A stretch of DNA of 64,000 nucleotides from Collinsella sp. TM10-22 (GCF_003466125.1 NZ_QSOC01000004.1:186001-250000); one strand, 5' to 3'. Positions 15,672 through 24,859 are shown, counted from the first letter of the stretch. Notes: generated from the sequence alone by a model not told the origin. A program made the numbers and translations.

Positions 15672-17855
15672 GTGAAGGATTCCGACCTCTCCACAACGGC
15701 TGCGCGCGATGCCGCTCGCATCGTCTGGTTTAAGCGCTACCCCGCCAAGCAGACGCTCATCGCATTTTTGCTCGCGCTGTTGGCGACCACGGCGTTTTCC
15801 ATCGATCCCGCGCCGGTGTCGAGCAACGCAGTCTTGGCGATTGACCCCAAAGCCTCGGGCATGCTGTACGTGTGCTACGAGGTACTCCTCTCGTTTGCCG
15901 GCCATACCGACGCGGTCATGCTGCTTGCACTTGCCTGCCTGCTCACGCTGCCGTTTCGCTACGTGTTCTTTGGCCGCGGCGACACCTGGCGCCCATCAAT
16001 CATTCTGCCGTCGCTGTTTTTCGCCATCTGCATGGTGTTCGGCCGCAGCTACGACCTCACCGACTCGGCCGAGATCGTCCTTGGCGACAAAGCTCGCATC
16101 ATCTGCGCCTGGATTGGCGGCGCGGGCTGGATGCTCCTGGCGATCGTTGCCTTCTACCTTGCCTTTGAGTGTCTAGATTGGCTGAGCTCTCGGCGCATTC
16201 CGTTTTCCGAAGCGCACTTTGGCCGCATATGGCGTGTGGCTCACGCCGTACTCTCGGTCCATCCCTTTGCCGGGCCCTTCCTGGTGCTTATGATCGCCTG
16301 GGCGCCCACGCTCATCGCTTCGCTGCCCGGCCTTTTTATGGGAGATACGGGTGCGCAGATTCGCCAGTGGTTCAACTATCCCAACGGCACGAGCGACTAC
16401 CTGCGCCTACTCAACCCCAACGTGCTGCTCAACGGACATCACCCCGTGGTGCACACGGCCATTATCGGCTCGTGCGTTCAGCTGGGGCTTTCGCTGTTCA
16501 ACAGCGCTAACGCGGGCCTCATCATCTATACCTGCACTCAATTTGTCATCACGGCTGCCTGCATGGCCTATTCCATCTCGTCGCTGCGCAAACTGGGCGT
16601 GAGCCTGCCGGTCCGCGGCGTGATCTTGCTGTTCTTTGCGTTTATGCCGATGTTCTCTAACTACGCGGCGTTGCTCACCAAAGATGTGCTGTTTGCCGAC
16701 GCGTTTTTGGTGCTGCTGGTACAGACCGTCAAGCTCGTGGCATGTGGCTTGCCCCGTCGTGATGCCAATGTCGAGCGAGCGGGCGAGAAAGCCCCCGTGC
16801 TCTTTGCGCGCCACGACTGGCTGCTGCTCGCTCTGGGCGCCATGGGTTCCACGTTTCTGCGCAACGGCGGCCTGGTGTTTCCCCTGGCGGCATGCGTAAT
16901 CGCGTCGGCGTTTTGCGCATGGGACGCGCATGTGGCTCGTCGTGCAGCCAAGCAGGCTGGTGCTGCGCCTTCGGGCGCCATCTCGCGCTTCCGCTGGGTG
17001 GGAGTTCTTGCGGTGCTTGCACTCTGCCTTGCCTTTAATATGTACTTCACCAAGGTCTTTATGCCGGCGCACGACATCACTCCTGGTTCCAAGCGCGAAA
17101 TCCTCTCGATTCCGTTTCAGCAGACCGCTCGTTTCGTCCAAAAGCACGACGGCCTCAACTCGGGCGTCAACCCCACGGTTAAGGAGGACGGCACCATCGT
17201 GGAGGCTCCTTGCGACGGCTTGGTGACCGACGAAGAGCGTGCCGTGATCGACCGTGTGCTCAAGTACGAGAATCTGGGCCGCCGCTATAACCCGGATAAG
17301 TCGGATGCCGTCAAAAATTGCTTTAACGAATACGCCTCGCAGGAGGACATCAAGGCCTATTTTGAGGTGTGGGCCCAGATGTTCAAAAAGGATCCTGAGT
17401 GCTATATCTCGGCGCTCATCAATAACTATTACGGCTACTTTTATCCGAGTGCCCGCGATGCGTGGGTCTACAGCACGGCGCGCAGTGCCGAGATTATGGC
17501 GCGTCCCGACAATCTCAAGTACTTCGACTTCCATCCGGTCGATAGCAAGGTTGTGCGCTGGTGCGACCACCTGATCAACCTGTATCGCGTGGCGGTGCAG
17601 CGCATCCCGTTTATCTCGCTCACCATGAGCTCGGCCACTTATGTGTGGATCATGATCGCCGCGGTGGTCTACCTGCTGCGTCGTCATTCATGGCGTGCGC
17701 TGGCGATTTGGGTGCCACTGATGGGTGTGCTCGCCATGTGCCTGATTGGCCCGTGCAACGGGTCGACCTACATGCGCTACCTGTATCCGGCCATCGCCTG
17801 CATGCCCTTCGCCATCGGCGCCACCGTCACCCGCAGCGACTTCCTCTGGTCCTAA
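15672..17855 (+). CDS. large polytopic membrane protein, DUF6020-like
   Basis: 727 residues with a GTG start at 15672; AGAAAGG lies 12-18 bases upstream. About 12 hydrophobic segments are spread over residues 25-470 and 635-720. They surround a soluble region of about 150 residues (starting near KVFMPAHDITPGSKREILS) containing QQTARFVQKHDG. The organisation resembles membrane glycosyltransferases of the GT-C type, with an early loop reading GDTGAQIRQW and the later LLTKDVLFA. I place it with DUF6020-type proteins seen in Coriobacteria. A role in envelope polysaccharide transfer is inference only. Confidence 0.7.
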   Translation: MKDSDLSTTAARDAARIVWFKRYPAKQTLIAFLLALLATTAFSIDPAPVSSNAVLAIDPKASGMLYVCYEVLLSFAGHTDAVMLLALACLLTLPFRYVFFGRGDTWRPSIILPSLFFAICMVFGRSYDLTDSAEIVLGDKARIICAWIGGAGWMLLAIVAFYLAFECLDWLSSRRIPFSEAHFGRIWRVAHAVLSVHPFAGPFLVLMIAWAPTLIASLPGLFMGDTGAQIRQWFNYPNGTSDYLRLLNPNVLLNGHHPVVHTAIIGSCVQLGLSLFNSANAGLIIYTCTQFVITAACMAYSISSLRKLGVSLPVRGVILLFFAFMPMFSNYAALLTKDVLFADAFLVLLVQTVKLVACGLPRRDANVERAGEKAPVLFARHDWLLLALGAMGSTFLRNGGLVFPLAACVIASAFCAWDAHVARRAAKQAGAAPSGAISRFRWVGVLAVLALCLAFNMYFTKVFMPAHDITPGSKREILSIPFQQTARFVQKHDGLNSGVNPTVKEDGTIVEAPCDGLVTDEERAVIDRVLKYENLGRRYNPDKSDAVKNCFNEYASQEDIKAYFEVWAQMFKKDPECYISALINNYYGYFYPSARDAWVYSTARSAEIMARPDNLKYFDFHPVDSKVVRWCDHLINLYRVAVQRIPFISLTMSSATYVWIMIAAVVYLLRRHSWRALAIWVPLMGVLAMCLIGPCNGSTYMRYLYPAIACMPFAIGATVTRSDFLWS

Positions 17856-17856
17856 C

Positions 17857-17889
17857 TTGGTGCATTGGGGTCAGGTTACTTTGCACCAA
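17857..17889. repeat. REP-like hairpin after the DUF6020-like gene
   Basis: TTGGTGCA (17857-17864) pairs with 17882-17889 around the core TTGGGGTCAGGTTACTT. It starts two bases after the stop codon and belongs to the dispersed GGGG(A/T)CAGG hairpin family. Confidence 0.6.
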
Positions 17890-18020
17890 AGGGTGGCATC
17901 ATCACGACGCCTTCATTTTGGGGTTTATCTCGCAGGCCAGTAGGTATATCATAACGACGTTTGTTTATATTGCCCGAGCATCTGCGCTGGGCTTTAGGTC
18001 GAAACCGATAGGAGACACGT

Positions 18021-18827
18021 ATGTCCGGACACTCTAAGTGGGCCACAACCAAGCATCGTAAGGGCGCGCAGGACGCCAAGCGTTCCGCCCTTTTCTCCAA
18101 GCTCAGCCGCAACATCACCGTTGCTGCCCGTCTCGGCGGTGACCCGCTGCCCGAGAACAACGCCAGCCTCGCCGCTGCCGTTGCCAAGGCCAAGGCTCAG
18201 TCCATGCCTAAGGACAAGATCAAGTCCGCTATCGACAAGGCTTTTGGTTCGGGCGCCGATGCTGCCGTCTACGAGAACATCGTGTACGAGGGCTACGGTC
18301 CCGCCGGTGTCGCCGTCTACGTCGACTGCCTGACCGACAACCGCAACCGTACCGCCGCTGATGTCCGTTCCGCCTTCTCCCACGCTGGTGGCAACCTGGG
18401 CACCTCCGGCTCCGTTGCCTTCCAGTTTGAGCGTAAGGGCCAGATCGTCGTCGCCAAGGAGATCCTGGACGAGAACGCCAAGAAGGAGACCATGATCGCC
18501 AACGGTGCTGCCGGTGACGAGGATGAGTTCATGATGGCCATCGCCGAGGCCGGTGGCGAGGACTACGAGGACGCCGGCGAGGAGTGGATCGTCTGGACTA
18601 CTGCCAACGAGGTTATGGCTGTCTCCAAGGCGCTCGAGGAGCAGGGCGTCCAGGTCAAGGGTTCCGAGACTACCATGGTCCCGACCACCCCGACCGAGGT
18701 CTCCGGCGCCGACGCCAAGAAGGTTCAGCGCCTCATCGACCGTCTTGAGGAGCTCGACGACGTCCAGGACGTCTACAGCACCATGGACATGACCGACGAG
18801 GTCATCGCTGCCCTCGAGGAGGAGTAG
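18021..18827 (+). CDS. yebC: YebC/PmpR-family DNA-binding or translation-associated protein
   Basis: 268 residues from the ATG at 18021, with a GATAGGAGA site. The N-terminus MSGHSKWATTKHRKGAQDAKR is the family signature; most members read WANIKHRK here, so ATT is a small variation. The middle and C-terminal alpha/beta domains include GYGPAGVAVYVDCLTDNRNRT and NLGTSGSVAFQF. The family has been described as transcriptional regulators and, for some members, as a factor relieving ribosome stalling. The length is slightly above the usual 240-250 residues because of an acidic C-terminal end. It is a single gene with its own terminator. Confidence 0.9.
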   Translation: MSGHSKWATTKHRKGAQDAKRSALFSKLSRNITVAARLGGDPLPENNASLAAAVAKAKAQSMPKDKIKSAIDKAFGSGADAAVYENIVYEGYGPAGVAVYVDCLTDNRNRTAADVRSAFSHAGGNLGTSGSVAFQFERKGQIVVAKEILDENAKKETMIANGAAGDEDEFMMAIAEAGGEDYEDAGEEWIVWTTANEVMAVSKALEEQGVQVKGSETTMVPTTPTEVSGADAKKVQRLIDRLEELDDVQDVYSTMDMTDEVIAALEEE

Positions 18828-18896
18828 CGCCTGCACGGGTTAAGCCGTGCATATCTGGGCATAATGAAGCGAGCATGCAAGCCTCGTGGAATAGAT

Positions 18897-18939
18897 GAGC
18901 CGGATCCGCGTGCGTAGAGCACCGGACCCGGCTCTTTTA
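18897..18939 (+). terminator. intrinsic terminator after yebC
   Basis: GAGCCGGATCCG (18897-18908) pairs with 18923-18934 with one mismatch and is followed by TTTTAT. Confidence 0.8.
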
Positions 18940-18993
18940 TAATGATGCGAACCGTTTTGCATTTCGAGAGCCGAGATTTGAAGGGAGCGCCGC

Positions 18994-19539
18994 GTGCGCG
19001 TACTCAAACGAGCCCTAGCGATCGTGTACCTTGCCGCTACCATCGTGGCGCTGGGTACGCTTGTCTGCCAGTTTTGGGGGCCGTATACGTATCGCTTTAT
19101 GTTGCTGATGCGCGACTCCATGCCGCGCATCGTCGTCACGGCGTGCGCCGGCGTCGTGGCGATCGGCGTACTGGTAAGCTTCTTCCGCCTGATGTTCGCC
19201 CGTCGCGAACCGTCCTGCGTGCATCCGGCGGGGGAGCGCAATATCGAGGTTACCCTTGCGGCGCTTTCTTCGTGCGCCAGGGCCGCTGCCGAGCGCGACG
19301 ACCGCGTGATGGTCGAGCATGTCGAGGCCCGCGTCCAAGGCTCCGACGATTCGCACGTCCGTTTTAAGGTCGAGGCTATCGCGCTTGACGACCGGGACGT
19401 GGCCTCCCTTGCAGCCGCGATGCAGCAACGTATCGAGGAGGCCTGCGACACCATGCTCGGCACGCCGGGCACGACCGCACGCGTCCGTTTTTTGCCGTCC
19501 AAGACTACCGTCCAGACCGTGGAGGTTTCCGGTGAGTGA
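18994..19539 (+). CDS. amaP: AmaP-like membrane anchor of the Asp23 envelope-stress system
   Basis: 181 residues with a GTG start at 18994 preceded by AAGGGAG. Two membrane segments near residues 5-25 and 45-66 are followed by a soluble C-terminal domain. This is the architecture of the alkaline-shock membrane anchor that tethers Asp23 to the membrane in Firmicutes. The soluble part is weakly Asp23-like (VEARVQGSDDSHVRFKVEAIAL). The assignment rests on this layout and on the neighbours: a DUF2273 gene overlapping by 8 bases and an Asp23 gene. The three probably form one operon. Confidence 0.75.
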   Translation: MRVLKRALAIVYLAATIVALGTLVCQFWGPYTYRFMLLMRDSMPRIVVTACAGVVAIGVLVSFFRLMFARREPSCVHPAGERNIEVTLAALSSCARAAAERDDRVMVEHVEARVQGSDDSHVRFKVEAIALDDRDVASLAAAMQQRIEEACDTMLGTPGTTARVRFLPSKTTVQTVEVSGE

Positions 19540-19909
19540 TACCAATCAAGATAAGACCGCTCGTACGCCGCGCCTGACGATTGACCAGAGCGCCACGCCG
19601 GCGAACGAACCTGTTGATTCCAAAGCAGAGGCAACCGAGTTACAAGACGCGGCAGCCGCGGATTTTGACGAGGCTATGGGTCTCATCAAGGGTACGGGCG
19701 CTGCCATCTGGAGCTATGCTGTGCGTCATCCCAACACCACGCTTGGCGCCGTCGCTGGCTTTATCCTCGCCGTGTTGGTGCTCACGCTCGGCCTGTGGGA
19801 CACACTTGTCATTGCATTCTTCGTGCTGATCGGCGCCGTGATCGGCCAGATTCGCGACGGCGAGAACGGGATCGTCAACTTCTTCGGCCGTCTGTTTAGC
19901 GGCCGCTAA
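19532..19909 (+). CDS. DUF2273 small membrane protein
   Basis: 125 residues from the GTG at 19532, with GGAGG upstream; it overlaps the amaP-like stop by 8 bases, indicating coupling. An N-terminal polar stretch of about 45 residues precedes two tight membrane helices (NTTLGAVAGFILAVLVLTLG and TLVIAFFVLIGAVIGQIRDG). The ending GIVNFFGRLFSGR is the usual DUF2273 end. Members are found with Asp23 and AmaP. The polar N-terminal extension is longer than in the minimal family form. Function is unknown beyond membership in the envelope-stress locus. Confidence 0.82.
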   Translation: MSDTNQDKTARTPRLTIDQSATPANEPVDSKAEATELQDAAAADFDEAMGLIKGTGAAIWSYAVRHPNTTLGAVAGFILAVLVLTLGLWDTLVIAFFVLIGAVIGQIRDGENGIVNFFGRLFSGR

Positions 19910-19953
19910 TATGTATTCGACTGTCGCATCCGCGGCAGGCATAAGGAGGAACC

Positions 19954-20475
19954 ATGGCTTTTAATACGAAGGTCGATGTGGCCGATACCGAGCTCGAGGC
20001 AGACGAGACCGTCACCGCCGAGGCCGAGGACGTAACGCTCGAGGATGAGGCGCTCGTCGAGGCCGAGTCCGCCGATGATGCGGACGAGGATGATGAGGAA
20101 GCAGACGAGTCCGAGGACTCGCTGACCTATTCTAACGGCGTGATCGAGAAGATCGTCGCCATGGCCACTCGCGAGGTGCCGCACGTCTTGGGCATGAAGG
20201 GCAACCTCATGCACTTTGTACAGGAGCAGTTTGGTGCCGAGAACCTGACCAAGGGCGTGACGGTCGAGGTCACCGATGACAACCGCGTGGTCGTCAACAT
20301 TTCCGTCATTATCGAGTATGGCGCCTACGCGCCCGCGATTTTCGACGACGTTAAGGCGCGTGTGTCCGAGCGCCTCGCCGCGATGACCGGCCTTGAGGTG
20401 GCGGGCGTCAACCTACGCATCGAGGATGTCATCACCCCCGAGGAGTACGAACGCCGCACCAACCAGCACGAGTAA
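19954..20475 (+). CDS. Asp23/Gls24 family envelope stress response protein
   Basis: 173 residues from the ATG at 19954 with AAGGAGG. The first 60 residues are extremely acidic (Glu/Asp-rich), an uncommon addition. The Asp23 domain follows: SNGVIEKIVAMATREVPHV, a variable middle and VEYGAYAP-type strands (seen as IIEYGAYAPAIFDDVKARV), ending in GVNLRIEDVI. Family members form membrane-associated filaments through AmaP and respond to cell-wall stress. The acidic tail may alter self-assembly, which is inference. The operon ends with a REP-like hairpin and a strong terminator. Confidence 0.88.
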   Translation: MAFNTKVDVADTELEADETVTAEAEDVTLEDEALVEAESADDADEDDEEADESEDSLTYSNGVIEKIVAMATREVPHVLGMKGNLMHFVQEQFGAENLTKGVTVEVTDDNRVVVNISVIIEYGAYAPAIFDDVKARVSERLAAMTGLEVAGVNLRIEDVITPEEYERRTNQHE

Positions 20476-20528
20476 CCTGTCAAAAAGGGACAGGTTTATT
20501 TTGGCAGGTTTTATCTGCGAAAACGTCA
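20475..20528 (+). repeat. REP-like element after asp23 (GGGACAGGTTTATTTTGG type)
   Basis: CCTGTCAAAA and TTTTGGCAGG pair around the core AGGGACAGGTTTA, beginning at the stop codon. About 37 bases, from AAAAAGGGACAGG through ATCTGCG, recur with one mismatch at 46446-46482 after rph. Confidence 0.75.
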
Positions 20529-20570
20529 AACGGCCGGCCGCGCAGGAACATGCGCGGCCGGCCGTTCTTT
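20529..20570 (+). terminator. intrinsic terminator of the asp23 operon
   Basis: A 16-bp perfect stem (20529-20544 with 20551-20566) has a 6-base loop and is followed by CTTT. Confidence 0.8.
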
Positions 20571-20682
20571 GTATGCCCCCGATGCGGGCATACCGCTCGT
20601 CTAACTAAGGGTTGCAATTGCCGCGTTCCGCGTTACCCTAATGGGCGCATTGTTTCCAAATTGTTAACGAGGAGTTGCCGTA

Positions 20683-21705
20683 ATGGCTGACGAGCACGAA
20701 ACAGAAAGCAAGGCATGGGCGATTGAGGCCGCTGCGGCAGAGGCGGCATCGCGTGCTGCCGAGGAGGTGCATCGTCCTCCGGTGGTGCCGATGGAGCGCG
20801 TTGTCGATCGCGATGTTATTGAGCAAGGCGAACGCGCCGGCCGCAAGCGCAGCCAGGAACCAGGCTTTCCGCGCTTTTTTGCCGAGCTCAACCTGGGCCT
20901 GATCCTCACGGCCTTTGCCATCGTGGCTTTCAAAACGCCCAATCACTTTGCCTTCGGCGGCACCTCGGGTGTGTCGGTCATTCTTTCTACGCTGTTCCCG
21001 ACTCTGCCCGTCGGCGTCTTTATGTGGATTATCAACGCGGTCCTGGTCATCTTGGGCTTTATCTTTTTGGAGCGTAAGGCAATCCTGTGGAGCGTCTTTG
21101 CCTCCTTTGCGCTTTCGGCCTACGTCTCGCTGTTTGAGCTCTTTATCCCGACTGATGTCTCGATGACGGGCGATATGTGGCTCGACCTGTGCTTTGCCGT
21201 GATTCTGCCGGCCCTCGGCAGCGCCATCGTCTTCGATATTGGCGCCTCGACGGGTGGCACGGACATTCTGGCCATGATCCTCAAACGCCGCACCACGCTC
21301 GAGATTGGCCGCGCGTTGCTGCTGGTCGATATCGGCATCGTAACTATCGCGGCCTTTTTGTATGGCCCGCGCGTCGGCCTGTATTGCGTGCTCGGCCTGT
21401 TTGCCAAGACGCTTGTGGTCGACAAGGCCATCGAGAGCATTCACCTTCGTAAGGTCTGCACGATCATTTGCTCCGAACCCCTTAAGGTCGAGGAGTTCAT
21501 CGTCAAGCATCTCAACCGTACGGCGACCATCAGCCGCGGCTACGGCGCCTTCTCGGGCAAGTGCGTGACGGTGATCATGAGCGTGCTAAGCCGCCGCGAG
21601 GCCGTGCAGCTGCGTCGCTACGCGCGCGAGGTCGATCCTGGTGCCTTTATCACGATCGTTGACAGCTCCGAGATCGTCGGCAAGGGCTTCCGCGGAACGA
21701 ACTAA
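20683..21705 (+). CDS. YitT family membrane protein with C-terminal DUF2179 domain
   Basis: 340 residues. A polar N-terminal tail of about 65 residues rich in Ala/Glu is followed by five or six membrane helices with YitT motifs: FGGTSGVSVILS, NAVLVILGF and DIGASTGGTDILAMIL. The C-terminal soluble DUF2179 domain includes CTIICSEPLKVEEFIVKHL and GYGAFSGKCVTVIMSVLSRRE. Family members are widespread in Gram-positives; the substrate, if any, is unknown. The ATG at 20683 has GAGGAG upstream. The long N-terminal tail is unusual. The gene appears monocistronic. Confidence 0.85.
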   Translation: MADEHETESKAWAIEAAAAEAASRAAEEVHRPPVVPMERVVDRDVIEQGERAGRKRSQEPGFPRFFAELNLGLILTAFAIVAFKTPNHFAFGGTSGVSVILSTLFPTLPVGVFMWIINAVLVILGFIFLERKAILWSVFASFALSAYVSLFELFIPTDVSMTGDMWLDLCFAVILPALGSAIVFDIGASTGGTDILAMILKRRTTLEIGRALLLVDIGIVTIAAFLYGPRVGLYCVLGLFAKTLVVDKAIESIHLRKVCTIICSEPLKVEEFIVKHLNRTATISRGYGAFSGKCVTVIMSVLSRREAVQLRRYAREVDPGAFITIVDSSEIVGKGFRGTN

Positions 21706-21854
21706 CGCGAGCGCGCTCGTCTAACAATCAAATAACGCCCTGCGCGTTGCAAAAACGTCATCTAGGAGAATTTGTCCTCACACTGGGTGATAATGATGAC
21801 AAGACATCGTTTGCGATCCAGGTGATTCGCTCAAGATTCGAAGGGATGATTTCG

Positions 21855-23093
21855 ATGTTCTGTTCGCAGTGTGGCGCTCCCATGGGCGATAACGACAAGT
21901 TCTGTGGCGCGTGTGGTGCTCCTAATGCAGCGGCCGGTGCGGCTCCTCAGGGGCAGCCTCAGCAGGTCATGACGCAGCCGCCCGTGGTCAACGTGCCCAA
22001 GGGCTGTGTGGCTCAAGCGTTTGAGGATATGACCAAGATGCCGGGCGTACTACAGCGCGTGTGCCAGATCGCCTTTTTGCCGGCGCTTATCTGCGTCGTG
22101 TCGGTGCTCGTGCTGTTCATTCCCGTTATCGGCGGTATCGCGGCTGCTATCGGCTTTTTGGCAGCCTGTGTGGCAAGCGCGTGCGGTTCTGGCTTTGGCA
22201 TCGAATGGGGCCGCGACCTGTCGCTCAAGGTCGATGACGGCATCGACCGTCCGTTGATGCGCTCCACGTCGTTTGGTCTCGGAGTCTTTTCGGGCGTCAT
22301 CTCGAGCGTGCTCAAGGTCATTGCTGCCATTCCCGTTATTGGTGTAGTGCTCTCGGTAATTGAGGGCGTTGCGCTCGGCGCCGCAGGTTCGTACTCTTAC
22401 TACGGCTCCTATGCGCTCGAGGCCGCGCTGTTTGGCTCGCTGGGCCTGCTTGTCCTGGCTCTGATCGCTTCGGCGGTCCTGGGCGTCTTCTTTAAGATGT
22501 TCGCCGACATTGCCGTGATGCACTTTGCGGTGACCGGTCGCGTTGAGAGCGCGTTTTCGCTCGATAAGGTCTGGGCGGCCTTTAAGAACAATAAGACTAA
22601 GCTGTTCTGCGCTTCGTTTATTCCCGAGTTTTTGACGGGCCTGATCGCCAACGTCATCACATGGATCTTGACGGCCGTCTTTGGCGCCATTGCCTCTGTT
22701 GGTATGTATAGCTACTACTACCGCCCCACGGTTATTGAGGCAATCGTTTCCGGCGGCGGCGTCACGCTCGTGCCGTTTCTGGTGCTGATCGCATTCGTCA
22801 CCGTATTTCTTACGGTCTTTGGCAGCATGCTCAAGCATCGTGCCGTTGGCTACTGGGTGGCGCGTTACGCAAGCGAGTGGGCCGACGAAGACAAGGACGA
22901 CGTCCTGACGTTTGTGCTGCCGTTTGAGAAGAAGGCCGCTCCTTCGGGCTATAGCGCTCCGGATGCTGCGCCCGCGCCCGAGCCGGCGCCTGCACCAGAG
23001 CCGGCGCCCGAGTCCGAGCCCGAGCCAACGCCTGAACCTGAGCCCGAACCCGAACCCGAGTCGAGTTCCGACGAGGACCTGCAGGACGAGTAG
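21855..23093 (+). CDS. zinc-ribbon membrane protein (DUF4013-like)
   Basis: 412 residues from the ATG at 21855. AAGGG at 21841-21845 is correctly spaced for this start and too close for the ATG at 21846. The N-terminus is a zinc ribbon (FCSQCG and FCGACG; Cys3, 6, 17, 20), then a linker. Five or six membrane segments follow, in the style of DUF4013 proteins (KMFADIAVMHFAVTGRVESAF, FFIPEFLTG-like loops). The C-terminal 45 residues are a Pro-Glu-Ala repeat tail (PAPEPAPAPEP) ending in acidic residues. Function is unknown. The protein converges on the M20 amidohydrolase gene. Confidence 0.75.
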   Translation: MFCSQCGAPMGDNDKFCGACGAPNAAAGAAPQGQPQQVMTQPPVVNVPKGCVAQAFEDMTKMPGVLQRVCQIAFLPALICVVSVLVLFIPVIGGIAAAIGFLAACVASACGSGFGIEWGRDLSLKVDDGIDRPLMRSTSFGLGVFSGVISSVLKVIAAIPVIGVVLSVIEGVALGAAGSYSYYGSYALEAALFGSLGLLVLALIASAVLGVFFKMFADIAVMHFAVTGRVESAFSLDKVWAAFKNNKTKLFCASFIPEFLTGLIANVITWILTAVFGAIASVGMYSYYYRPTVIEAIVSGGGVTLVPFLVLIAFVTVFLTVFGSMLKHRAVGYWVARYASEWADEDKDDVLTFVLPFEKKAAPSGYSAPDAAPAPEPAPAPEPAPESEPEPTPEPEPEPEPESSSDEDLQDE

Positions 23094-23105
23094 CCCTGCC
23101 GCCTG

Positions 23106-23129
23106 CCATTTGGGGACGGGGAGAAATGG
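23106..23129. repeat. minimal REP-like hairpin
   Basis: CCATTT (23106-23111) pairs with AAATGG (23124-23129) around the core GGGGACGGGGAG. It is one of the dispersed GGGAC-core hairpins and lies 13 bases after a stop codon. Confidence 0.5.
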
Positions 23130-23151
23130 TAGAAATAGAGCCTGACAAATG

Positions 23152-23191
23152 AGCGGGGGCGAACGTTGAGATAGCGTTCGCCCCCGCTTTG
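23152..23191. terminator. hairpin terminator between convergent genes
   Basis: AGCGGGGGCGAACG (23152-23165) pairs perfectly with 23175-23188 and is followed by TTT on the + strand. It lies between the zinc-ribbon gene (+) and the M20 gene (-), and may serve both. Confidence 0.7.
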
Positions 23192-23233
23192 ACATCGCGA
23201 TGCGGCTATGACTGCGAGATAGTCGCGAATCGA

Positions 23234-24697
23234 CTACTCGTCGTGCTTCTCCTCGCGGCGAGCGGCGGCGCGAGCTTCGTGGATGCCCTTGATCGCGGCA
23301 TGGCGGGCGGTGCGAGCATCGTGCATGGCGTCGCGCGCCTCAGCGGCAGTCGCCTTGGCAGAGCGCAGCCTGGCGGCCAAGTCGGGGTTGGTCTCGGCAA
23401 CCGCGGCGATCGTGGGGCCGTCGAGCTCCTCTTGCGTGGGCTCGGCCAAAAAGTCGATGGCATACTGGGCGGCCACCATGGAACCCTTGGCCAGTACGGT
23501 CTCGTCAATCTTGTAAAAGCAGGAATGTTGGGCGTACGTGGCGCCAATCTTGGGGTTGCGCGTACCTACAAAGGCGAGCACACCCGGTACGCGGCGCAGG
23601 TACTCCGAAAAATCCTCGCCCGAGAGCGTGCCGCGATAATGGCCTTGGCCGGCGGGGCCGAGACATTTAATTACAGCCTGACGGCAGCGCTCGCTCGAGG
23701 CCGCGTCATTTTCGACCTTGTAGTTGGCGATGGTGTAGTCGGTGAGCTCTGCCTCGGCGCCCAAGGCTGCCGCAGTATGCTCCACGATGCGGCGCATAAG
23801 CTCCGGCATTTCCTCGTGGGTCGAATCGCCGTAGGTGCGCACCGTGCCGGCGAGGTAGGCCGTGCCGGCAATAACGTTGCGCGCGGTGCCGCCGTGCAGC
23901 TCGCCGACGGTGATGACCGCCGGCTCGTAGGGGCTAATCTCGCGCGAAACGATAGTCTGCAAGGCGTTGACAATCTCGGCGGCAACCATAACGGCGTCGT
24001 GGCCGCGCTGGGGCATGGCGCCGTGGCATGAGGTGCCGCGTACGTCGATGCGGAACCAGTCGGTGTTGGCCATGCGTGGACCGGGCTCGCAGCTTACGGT
24101 GCCGGCATCGACCTCGCTCCAGATATGCGCGGCGTAGGCGCCATCGACGCCGTCGAGCACACCTGTGCCGATCATGAGCTTGGCGCCCTGGCCGTTTTCC
24201 TCACTGGGCTGGAAGACGATGCGGATCTCGCCGTGGATGTCGTCGGTCATATGGCGCAGAATCTGCAGCGTGCCGAGCATCATGGCGATGTGGCAGTCGT
24301 GGCCGCAGGCGTGCATGCAGCCCTCGTTGACGCTAGCAAACTCCTCGCCGGTCTGCTCGGTAACGGGCAGGGCGTCGATGTCGGCGCGCAGCAGGATGCG
24401 GCGGCGCGGCGTGCCGTCCTCGCGGTAGGCATCGGGCGCGGTGCCGCGAAGGGTTGCCACCAGGCCCGTCTTAAGGGGGCGCTCATAGGGGATATTCATG
24501 GCATCGAGCTGATTGGCGATGTCAGAAGTCGTGCGCTCCTCGGCGAGGCTCAGCTCCGGGTGCTTATGGAAGTGGCGGCGCTGCTTGATGATGTAGGGCT
24601 CAAACTCGGCAGCGATATCTTGGATGGCTGCGGTGATGTCGTCAGCCGCTCGCACCCCGGTCGCTGCCATAATCTGCTGTGCCTTGGTCTTCGTCAT
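23234..24697 (-). CDS. M20-family amidohydrolase/peptidase with charged C-terminal extension
   Basis: 487 residues from the ATG at 24697, preceded by AAGGAG on the - strand. The dizinc M20D motifs are visible: RRHFHKHPELS, RADIDALPVTEQTG, HACGHD at residues 129-134, and the catalytic pair FQPSEENG with Glu166-Glu167. GTLSGEDFSEYL comes near the end. It probably hydrolyses N-acyl amino acids, hippurate-like amides or aminobenzoyl-type conjugates. The last 85 residues or so are an extra Ala/Arg/Glu-rich helical tail not part of the catalytic fold. The gene is divergent from another amidohydrolase. Confidence 0.88.
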   Translation of the reverse strand: MTKTKAQQIMAATGVRAADDITAAIQDIAAEFEPYIIKQRRHFHKHPELSLAEERTTSDIANQLDAMNIPYERPLKTGLVATLRGTAPDAYREDGTPRRRILLRADIDALPVTEQTGEEFASVNEGCMHACGHDCHIAMMLGTLQILRHMTDDIHGEIRIVFQPSEENGQGAKLMIGTGVLDGVDGAYAAHIWSEVDAGTVSCEPGPRMANTDWFRIDVRGTSCHGAMPQRGHDAVMVAAEIVNALQTIVSREISPYEPAVITVGELHGGTARNVIAGTAYLAGTVRTYGDSTHEEMPELMRRIVEHTAAALGAEAELTDYTIANYKVENDAASSERCRQAVIKCLGPAGQGHYRGTLSGEDFSEYLRRVPGVLAFVGTRNPKIGATYAQHSCFYKIDETVLAKGSMVAAQYAIDFLAEPTQEELDGPTIAAVAETNPDLAARLRSAKATAAEARDAMHDARTARHAAIKGIHEARAAARREEKHDE

Positions 24698-24859
24698 GAT
24701 CGATTTGCTCCTTGCTGGGTTGATCGCAAAATCGTACAGGCTGCCTCCAGTATGCCACCTGCCACTTGGCGTGGCAAAGCAGCCGTTTGCCGCTTGGGGT
24801 TTAGTAACAAGAGTGGGGGAGTACACTCGGGGGTGTTGAATTTCCTGCCAGAGATGGGG

